Source: Verrucomicrobiota bacterium (GTDB lineage Bacteria; Verrucomicrobiota; Verrucomicrobiia; Opitutales; Opitutaceae). Taken from it: a stretch of DNA of 23,737 nucleotides. The translations under genes and the position numbers were made by a program. Below, one piece after another: positions 9,501 through 13,869 of the stretch (positions within the stretch are counted from its first letter, which is position 1; every line of letters starts with the position of its first letter). The DNA lies in the NCBI GenBank assembly GCA_023457715.1, contig JAEWKR010000067.1, forward strand, positions 1-23,737. The letters run 5' to 3'. A model generated the notes under the pieces. The model searched no databases, had not been told where the DNA came from, and saw only the letters and a program-made list of their open reading frames with translations.

Positions 9501-11182
9501 TTCATCCGGCGCTGCTCGACGGCTGCACGCACGCGGTGCCTTTCAGCTGCTTCCGCGAGTGGTACCCGGAAATCGCGCCCCATTTCAACGGGCTGCCGCG
9601 CGGTGTCCATGAACTGCGGATATTCGGCCCGACCCCTGCCCAGGGCGCGGTGCGCTGCGAACTTCGACCCCGCGGACTGGATCCCACGACCCGGCTCCCG
9701 CTGGCGTACGTTCAGTTCATCATCGGCGACAGGGTGTGGTGCGACCTGTTGATGGAGTTCGCCCTGCTTGATGGCACCCCCTTCCAGCACGCCAGCTATC
9801 GGGAACGAAAAGCCTTCATCGTCGACCGGAGCGTTGCCCGCGACGACGGCCGGGACGTGCCCACCGCCGTGCGCTTCACGCGCGACGCGGAGACGGGAGT
9901 CACGCTGACCGCGGACGAAATCGCGCGGTACCAGTGGATGCCTCGCCAGCTCGAGACGATCTTTGGCGTCGAGCCGACCTTGCCGCCGCGGGAGCTCGTC
10001 CGCGCGATCGCGACCCGCGAAGGTGCCGCGTTGCGACTTGGAATCCATCCGGCACATGTGGAGGTCCGCGGCGAGGACGCGGCCGCGGACATCTTGCCGC
10101 TTCATACCGTGGCGCTGGACATCGACGAGCGCGACTCCGGCATCCGGGTGCGCGCGCACGCCCCGCGGCTCCGGCCCGCCGGTGCCGCCGCCACCTTTTT
10201 TGGGGGCGATTTCCTCCAGGATCTGATCCAGGCGACCACGACGCAGCATGTTCGCCACTTCCGGCTCGCGGACCCGGCCCGGGCCCGGGTGGTGCGCGGC
10301 CGGCCGGTCATCGTCTGTTCGAATCACCAGACCGCACTCGAGTCGCTGTTGTTCACGGATCTCTTCATGCGCTGGTCAGGGTGCCCGCTGACCACCGTCA
10401 CCCGCGTGGAGCATCGCGACAGCTGGGTCGGTCAGGTCACGGATCTCCTGTGGCGCTTCCCCGGGCAGCGCATCGGCGTGCATCCGCAGATGCTCTTTGA
10501 TCGCGATGAACCCGGTTCCTTCTTCGCGTTGATCCAGCGGTTCAAGCAGGCCCAGACCGACCGGCCTCATGCCCTGCACCTCCACGTCGAAGGCGAGCAG
10601 GCGCGCCGCGCCGCCCAGCCCGTCGCCCGCATGACCTCCGCCATCATTGATCTGGCGCTGGAAACGGGCCTGCCGATCCTGCCCGTCAAGTTTAGCGGCG
10701 GGCTGCCCCGCGCGACCGTGGAGGAGATCGTGTCGCTTCCCGTCGCGTACGGCCGGCAGGACTACACGCTGGGCGCGCCGCTCTTCCCCGATGACCTCGC
10801 CCGCCTGCCCCGCCCCCGCGCGGCGGAGCTGGTCGTGAATGCCATCAATGCGGTGCCGCCTCTGGCCGCCGACGAGCAGCCCCTCGCCGGGCCGCCCGCG
10901 CGGGCTGACGCCATCCGCGACCTCCAGGCCCGCCATGGCATCGGTGAAATCCAGGCCGCCATCCTTCATGCCCTGGCCGGGCTGCCCGCGCGGGCGCCCA
11001 TCACGGACGCGATCCTCGACTTCAAGCGCGGCGGCGACCTGCCTCCCGGACCGGACCAGGACTGGCACCGTGAATTCGCGCAATGGCTGTGGCGCGCCGA
11101 CGCCGCGTGGCAGGCGAAGCTTGAAGCGTGGAAGCAGACCGCGCGGACCGGCGTGCGCACGGCGGATCCCGGTACCGGCTAA
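3566..11182 (+). CDS. pfaC: PfaC/Pfa3-type synthase: KS-CLF-4x FabA-like hotdog-PKS DH-AGPAT fusion
   Basis: 2538 residues from the ATG that overlaps the previous stop (ATGA, 3566-3569); the frame is open to 3479 but the coupled ATG and the onset of the KS fold at FEPIAVVGQACLLPGA favour 3566. KS about 1-460 with Cys192, His327 (HATGT) and His363 (SNLGH), complete. CLF about 500-830: PSCAVSSEE puts Glu628 where KS has its nucleophile. Helical linker 896-926. Hotdog 1 (about 1000-1190, MPLGVTIEAGQ, no His), hotdog 2 (His1285, Glu1299), hotdog 3 (MPSCVFMEAL, no His), hotdog 4 (His1688, Glu1702). PKS-type DH with His1817 and HPALLDG (Asp1985). Acyltransferase of the PlsC/AGPAT type with NHQTALE (His2254) and VEGE (2341-2344). 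No GHSxG acyltransferase is seen. The gene ends inside a REP-like palindrome. It works with the preceding PfaA-like protein; the C-terminal domain suggests direct transfer to a lysolipid, as described for myxobacterial Pfa3. Confidence 0.92.
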   Translation: MTRFEPIAVVGQACLLPGASSPAGLWRAVLGRQDLLTRATAATWEVPPERIMRTDADAGPAERVPSDRGGYVRDFDRLLEPAGYGLDAALVRQLDPLFQWLLHVGRDAVRDAGVRGDELARGGAIVGNLSYPTYAANHYAWSLWAAAAGWTGGSGGAPAPSAINRFMSGLPVTLLGRSLGLGRGGFTVDAACASSLYAIKYACDWLQSGRADLMLAGGVSRVHGLTIHAGFTTLQALSPTGRSRPLHADADGLVPSEGAAVVVLKRLADAQRDGNPILGVIRGIGLSNDGRGSGLLVPSSAGQVRAMTAAYRQSGLSPADIDLVECHATGTRVGDAAEIASCAEVFGRSRRIALGSLKSNLGHLLPVAGVAGLIKVMQSLAHGVHAPLRSLDRPNPALDGTGFTPTLEAVEWQTTQVRRAAVNAFGFGGNNAHLIVEQAPAAAKARAASTASAPRVADAGAIALVALAARTGNTATADDLARAAVDEAPPRPIVPLSEIPLPMEGSAFTPADLGEALPQQLLALSLAHEAVAQLRTPPRSGVAVYVGMGCDPEACRFGLNLRLADLVRESPTGTAPAASAAAIESTRQKILPGPVAASTLGLMPNVVANRINRQFLADAPSCAVSSEELSGLHALELGRSALLAGECDVALVGAVDLAHDPIHAAARRDAGRPGESADGGCMLVLKREGDARRDGDTILALLPVDPLPASEPAPVDWSPCLQRLDRAVGVAHAASGLLQVAAAAAALHAGRLDAAAVSIRVEALLGATGSLVLRRAEARASEAAVASPRPAAWPPADRKLIRFAAHRAAVAPLLHSLVFPRESLPPAPVLRPTHLTPGIRIAAPVVVGPEVMARPGQPVARPARALPAADASRAFTPPSTAETHAETDPAAGVDAAWQTSLAAAHELFLEEVGRTHAAFLHAMAQTAAPVEPRPPETEAPVLAQARTDVSPVGPTPSDHGSASRSGDTRQINLATTDSPPEPSRKTATTAAVAPALPGPKFTRAQLEQLASGRISDLFGPAFAGQDGFTRQVRMPMPPMLLADRVTGIDAVPGELGTGRIWTETDVTPDAWYLDVDRMPLGVTIEAGQADLLLVSWMGIDRHNRSERIYRLLGCEATVRGPLPKIGDTLQFEIGVDGHAELGPIRMMFFHSDLRVNGAVTLSVRNGQAGFFSDEELAESEGVLWDAATAAAPALRGTHGAPRVPLASQAFSVEAVRAFAEGRIADCFGSAFRRTRAHTRTPRIPAGRMQLIDEVTQFDPAGGPWRRGYLRTVKRITPDLWFFAGHFKNDPCMPGTLMLEGAVQSLAFYLTALGCTVQADGWRFEPVHGQTISMRCRGQCVPTSRELVYEVFVEEFNDGPVPRLRASVMASVDGLKAFLAEGLSLELVPDWPLEDMLRRGAVAASQDDKPAWSLDGFRFDHRSLLACALGRPSEAFGPTFRPLDSAIRIPRLPRPPYHFMSRIVDCTGRLGRPERGAAVTAEFEIDPNAWYFERNGAPTMPSCVFMEALLQPCGWLSSFLRDTTGQKDDIFFRNLDGTLRWTRELAPQAQTLRVHTELTSWSELGTMIIVAFRVRASVSDVTVATMETSFGFFPGDAFANQAGLAPTPLESEFIAAEGGAPRGLRDVPREGARSAAPVAPVAPLPGIARDPLLMLDAITGWWPQAGAAGLGIVRAEKHVDAGEWFFNAHFMQDPVQPGSLGIEALVQLLQCAVLLREEHAGRPTTGWTFEPVALAEPLTWKYRGQVVPENTRITSLVEIGDIVSEPDGAILARARGSLWVDGKKIYETPHLAMRARRPSGGPRIREFSLAATPWITDHRPSFTTAIVPLTGLLDELAQAAVSPAAGAKGDTPSKLLSVRSFFPSRWVACPDDAVTRVRATAEVGPDGRGEARLELWREARREALSRFDEVGRAGVTLGAEYPEPPATLPPLDAPRRESPYATGEMTHGPAFQVLRELRRSFAGASCLLDAGAGAVPVGVLHPALLDGCTHAVPFSCFREWYPEIAPHFNGLPRGVHELRIFGPTPAQGAVRCELRPRGLDPTTRLPLAYVQFIIGDRVWCDLLMEFALLDGTPFQHASYRERKAFIVDRSVARDDGRDVPTAVRFTRDAETGVTLTADEIARYQWMPRQLETIFGVEPTLPPRELVRAIATREGAALRLGIHPAHVEVRGEDAAADILPLHTVALDIDERDSGIRVRAHAPRLRPAGAAATFFGGDFLQDLIQATTTQHVRHFRLADPARARVVRGRPVIVCSNHQTALESLLFTDLFMRWSGCPLTTVTRVEHRDSWVGQVTDLLWRFPGQRIGVHPQMLFDRDEPGSFFALIQRFKQAQTDRPHALHLHVEGEQARRAAQPVARMTSAIIDLALETGLPILPVKFSGGLPRATVEEIVSLPVAYGRQDYTLGAPLFPDDLARLPRPRAAELVVNAINAVPPLAADEQPLAGPPARADAIRDLQARHGIGEIQAAILHALAGLPARAPITDAILDFKRGGDLPPGPDQDWHREFAQWLWRADAAWQAKLEAWKQTARTGVRTADPGTG

Positions 11183-11223
11183 AGCCGGCGCCACCCACCC
11201 GTAGCGCCGGCTTCAGCCGGTAC
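11172..11223. repeat. Inverted pair of REP-like palindromes (REPIN-like) closing the pfa operon
   Basis: GTACCGGCTAAAGCCGGCGCC at 11172-11192 is followed after eight bases by GTAGCGCCGGCTTCAGCCGG plus TAC at 11201-11223, in the opposite orientation. Each copy is itself palindromic and the two can pair with each other. The TAA stop of the upstream gene (11180-11182) lies in the loop of the first copy. The doublet sits between convergent genes and may also act as a transcription end or mRNA-stabilising hairpin; no T-run follows. Confidence 0.78.
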
Positions 11224-11251
11224 CTCCGACGCCACCGCACACCGCCACACG

Positions 11252-12064
11252 TCACACCGTGTGCATCGCCAACGGGCGGTAACGTCCCCGTTGCGGCAGA
11301 CCGAACGTCGGGAACGCACGCACCAGCTGCTCCAGGCCTTCCTGCAGAAACCGGCCCCCGACCGGCATGCCGTGCCCCCCGGCAAGCACCCGGGGAGACA
11401 GGGCGCGAATGTGCATGAGAGAGTCGTAGGCACCCTGCCAGTCGGGCGTGAAGTAGGCCGGCGGAGGCCGCACCTCGCGACGCTGCGTGACGACCCGCCA
11501 CGCCGACTCCTGCCGCGTCGTGATCACGGCGTCGCCGGCGAGCAGCACCCGATCCTTCGGCCGCAACAGGGAGATATGTCCAGGGGTGTGGCCGGGCGTT
11601 GCGAACCAGTGCCATTCGTTCAGCTCGGGCAGGCTGCCGTCCAACGGCAGAGCCCGCACCGCCGGAAAAGGCCCCACGCGCCGCGGATACATCAGGGCGG
11701 TCAGTGGCATGATCCCCCCGCCCACCAGCGGATCCGCGGGAGCATAGGCTCGGCCGGCCCTCAGGAATGGGAGTTCCGCGGGATGCGCATAAACCGGCAC
11801 CTCCGGCCAGCGCAGCAGCAGCCGGCGCAGCGCACCGACATGGTCGAAATGGCCATGGGTGAGAATGATGGCCAGGGGCGGACGGTCGGAGCCGAAGCGA
11901 ACCGCCGCCTCGCGGATCAGCCGAGTGCCCGAAAAACGCAGGCCGGCATCGATCAACACCCAGTCGCCGCGTCCCACGCGCACGAAGAAATAGTTCACGA
12001 TCACCGAGCGGAATCCGTCGACTCCGGGAGCGACGGAGAAGGAGGAGGGAGGTCGGATTGCCAT
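11252..12064 (-). CDS. Metallo-beta-lactamase-fold hydrolase
   Basis: 270 residues from an ATG preceded by GAGGGTGG about seven bases upstream; a GTG at 12136 in the same frame would add 24 residues of low-complexity sequence and is less likely. The full metal-binding set of the fold is visible: HGHFDH (His70, His72, Asp74, His75), His159 in TPGHTPGH, Asp178 in AGDA and His231 in GGHG, so a two-metal hydrolase is expected to be active. No signal peptide, so cytosolic. The family covers glyoxalase II-like, lactonase and many unassigned hydrolases; nothing here tells the substrate. It is convergent with the pfa operon and lies 138 bases downstream of the DUF2059 gene on the same strand. A role with the lipid synthase (for example thioester hydrolysis) is possible but has no support beyond proximity. 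Confidence 0.88.
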   Translation of the reverse strand: MAIRPPSSFSVAPGVDGFRSVIVNYFFVRVGRGDWVLIDAGLRFSGTRLIREAAVRFGSDRPPLAIILTHGHFDHVGALRRLLLRWPEVPVYAHPAELPFLRAGRAYAPADPLVGGGIMPLTALMYPRRVGPFPAVRALPLDGSLPELNEWHWFATPGHTPGHISLLRPKDRVLLAGDAVITTRQESAWRVVTQRREVRPPPAYFTPDWQGAYDSLMHIRALSPRVLAGGHGMPVGGRFLQEGLEQLVRAFPTFGLPQRGRYRPLAMHTV

Positions 12065-12202
12065 GCCGCCACCCTCGTCGAAAAACCACAAATCCGGTAT
12101 CCGGCCGGGGCCGCGGCCCGGCACGGGAAAGCTCACCGTATCCGCTCGGCAATCACCCGATGGGACGCGCGGATCTCCGCGCTCCGACCGCCCCGTCTGC
12201 GC

Positions 12203-12754
12203 TCAGTTCGACTTTGGCTGCGGGAACTGCACGTTCGGTCCCTGCGCACGATTCTGGACCCGCGCCTGCTCGATCTCCCGCGCGGCCCGCTCCTGGATCC
12301 CGGAAAGTTTTTCCATCATCGGACGCATCCGCGCCTGCATCGCCTGCATGCTCTTCTGCATCGCCTCGGGGAGTTTTTGGGTCACGGCGCGGCCCGCGGC
12401 CGATTTGTAGAACGAAAGCATCGCGTCGACCTCCTCCTGCGTGAAGGTGTCCTGGTAGACCTTCACGTACATCGGCAACAGCACGCTCCAGTCGAGTTCC
12501 GCCCGCACCACGCCGGTCATTTCGCCGCGGGCCTTTTCGAGGATCGTCTTCTCGGCCTCGTTCTGATCCAGCCCCTGCGATGCCTGCGTGATCGCGTTGT
12601 TGATCATCTGGTCAGCCTGGACGGTGATCTGGTCGACCAGCCGCTTGGTCTCGGTCACGTCGAGGAGTTCACGAACCGACGCTTCCGACGGCTGGGCCGC
12701 GTGCAGGGAAACGCCCGCCATCAGAACAGCCACCAGGGCAAGGATGTTGCGCAT
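12203..12754 (-). CDS. Exported DUF2059-family protein
   Basis: 183 residues starting at MRNILALVAVL; the frame is open further upstream to 12889 but that stretch is Arg/Ala-rich and lacks gene character, while this ATG begins a typical Sec signal peptide (hydrophobic LALVAVLMAGVS, cleavage expected near HAA). The mature part is helical and charged, with YVKVYQDTFTQEEVDAMLSFYKSAAGRAV in the middle; the pattern Y-x-(D/K)-x-F-(T)-x-x-E-x-x-x-(M/L)-x-x-F-Y-x-S-x-x-G is that of DUF2059. The tail (RMRPMMEKLSGIQERAARE onwards) looks like a coiled helix ending in a Gln/Pro-rich end. Periplasmic location is inferred. The molecular role of DUF2059 is not known to me. No ribosome-binding site is evident (AAAGCCAAT precedes the ATG). 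Confidence 0.82.
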   Translation of the reverse strand: MRNILALVAVLMAGVSLHAAQPSEASVRELLDVTETKRLVDQITVQADQMINNAITQASQGLDQNEAEKTILEKARGEMTGVVRAELDWSVLLPMYVKVYQDTFTQEEVDAMLSFYKSAAGRAVTQKLPEAMQKSMQAMQARMRPMMEKLSGIQERAAREIEQARVQNRAQGPNVQFPQPKSN

Positions 12755-12867
12755 ATTGGCTTTAATAAGGCGACGGGGGCGCGGAAAAGCAATCGCGCCG
12801 GCGGCGGGACGCGGCGCCGCACCCAAGGGCCGGCGGCCGAAGTCCTGCACCCTTTCCTGGCAGCTCC

Positions 12868-12896
12868 TTGACGTACCCGCGCGACGCACTTAGTTC
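12868..12896 (+). promoter_or_regulatory. Possible sigma-70-type promoter of the RraA-like gene
   Basis: TTGACG (12868-12873) is followed after 17 bases by TAGTTC (12891-12896). The start codon is at 12903, so a transcript from here would be almost leaderless, which agrees with the absence of a Shine-Dalgarno word before that ATG. The -10 match is weak. Confidence 0.3.
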
Positions 12897-12902
12897 GCAC
12901 CC

Positions 12903-13757
12903 ATGAAACCCCTTCGAACCCCCCGTTCCGTCTTCTTGCTGGGCGCCGTCCTGACCGCCGCCCTCTCCCTCTCCGCCGCGGAGGACCCGAAGGCGGCGGA
13001 GTTCCGCGCCGGCAAGAACTTCATCGCCACCCGCCAGTTCTCGCTGGAGGACGACCAGAAGATTCTCAAGGCCTTCGAAGGGCTGCGGGTGGCGGACGTC
13101 ACCGACGGCATGGACTTCGTCGGATTGCAGAACGTCGGCCTGATGGATCCCGAGATCCATCCGCTGTGGAAGGACGCGAAGACGTTCAAGCACCGTTTCA
13201 TCGGCATCGCCGTGACCGTCCGCTACGTGCCCACGCAGCGCCCCGCCGCGGGCGGCGGTCGCACGTACGACGATTTCCGCGCCTGGGAAGGCAAGTGGTA
13301 CAACGAGCTGTCCCCGGAGCCGTTCATGTCGCTGATCCGTCCGGGCACCGCCATCGTCATCGACGAGGCGCCGAACGCCGATGTCGGCTCGATCGGTTCG
13401 AACAACATCATGGCCTGGAAGCTCGCCGGAGCGGTCGGCGTCGTGACGGACGCCACCGCGCGCGACACCGATGAGGTGATCACGGAGGAGGTTCCGCTGT
13501 ACCTGCGTCGTGCCGGGCGCGGCATCCGCCCCGGACGCAACGAGGTGGAGTCGGTCAACCGGCCCGTGGTCGTGGGGGGCGCGCTGGTCAATCCCGGCGA
13601 CGTGATCGTGGCCGACGGCGACGGCATTGTGGTCGTGCCGCGCGATGTCGCGCTGAAGGTGGCCGAATTTGCCCACAAGATCATCGAGGCCGATAAGGCC
13701 GGCCGGCGTGACCTCTACAAGAAGCTCGGCCTGCCCGACGATGCGTCGGTGAAGTAA
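12903..13757 (+). CDS. Exported RraA-like / HMG-aldolase-fold protein
   Basis: 284 residues. The first about 25 (MKPLRTPRSVFLLGAVLTAALS to SAAED) form a clear Sec signal peptide, so the protein is probably periplasmic or outer-surface. The mature part shows the RraA/HMG-CHA aldolase pattern: VADVTDGM near the start, GSIGSNNIMAWKLAGAVGVVTDATARD with Arg187-Asp188 as the usual substrate/metal-binding pair, and the closing PGDVIVADGDGIVVVPRD motif. In this family the fold supports either divalent-metal-dependent 4-hydroxy-4-methyl-2-oxoglutarate/oxaloacetate cleavage or RNase E inhibition; the second is impossible outside the cytoplasm. A signal peptide is unusual for the family, though related exported versions seem to occur in Planctomycetes and Verrucomicrobia (from memory). 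Divergent from the DUF2059 gene with 148 bases between the starts; followed by an intrinsic terminator. Confidence 0.85.
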   Translation: MKPLRTPRSVFLLGAVLTAALSLSAAEDPKAAEFRAGKNFIATRQFSLEDDQKILKAFEGLRVADVTDGMDFVGLQNVGLMDPEIHPLWKDAKTFKHRFIGIAVTVRYVPTQRPAAGGGRTYDDFRAWEGKWYNELSPEPFMSLIRPGTAIVIDEAPNADVGSIGSNNIMAWKLAGAVGVVTDATARDTDEVITEEVPLYLRRAGRGIRPGRNEVESVNRPVVVGGALVNPGDVIVADGDGIVVVPRDVALKVAEFAHKIIEADKAGRRDLYKKLGLPDDASVK

Positions 13758-13786
13758 GGCGACAGGCGATACGCCTTGGGCTTTCC

Positions 13787-13815
13787 GGCGGGGCACGCGT
13801 TGCCCCGCCTTTTTT
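13787..13815 (+). terminator. Rho-independent terminator after the RraA-like gene
   Basis: Perfect nine-base-pair stem GGCGGGGCA / TGCCCCGCC around a CGCGT loop, followed by six T residues. It lies 30 bases after the stop at 13757 and, read from the other strand, sits beyond the end of the convergent Hsp70 gene. Confidence 0.92.
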
Positions 13816-13834
13816 GCGCCGGCTCCGGTCGGGC

Positions 13835-13863
13835 GCGCTCAACGCGCAACGCTCAACTCGCAC
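13835..13863. repeat. CTCAAC-type intergenic repeat words
   Basis: GCTCAACGCGCAACGCTCAAC between the terminator and the Hsp70 stop resembles the longer CTCAAC array at 18835-18863. It appears to be a dispersed low-complexity intergenic repeat of this genome. Confidence 0.4.
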
Positions 13864-13869
13864 CCCATC

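Noticed and set aside
8240..10327. 695-residue minus-strand open frame opposite the PfaC-like gene
   Set aside because: Same reason: low-complexity composition and no motifs; the plus frame has intact hotdog and DH residues.
11183..11251. Intrinsic terminator of the pfa operon
   Set aside because: The palindromes are strong hairpins but no T-run follows on either strand, so I call it a repeat doublet and not a proven terminator.
12065..12136. GTG start at 12136 for the metallo-beta-lactamase-fold protein
   Set aside because: Adds Pro/Gly-rich residues and lacks a ribosome-binding site, whereas ATG 12064 has GAGGGTGG in front; kept only as an alternative.
11261..12871. 536-residue plus-strand open frame
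   Set aside because: Crosses two minus-strand genes with full metal-site and signal-peptide evidence; no motifs of its own.
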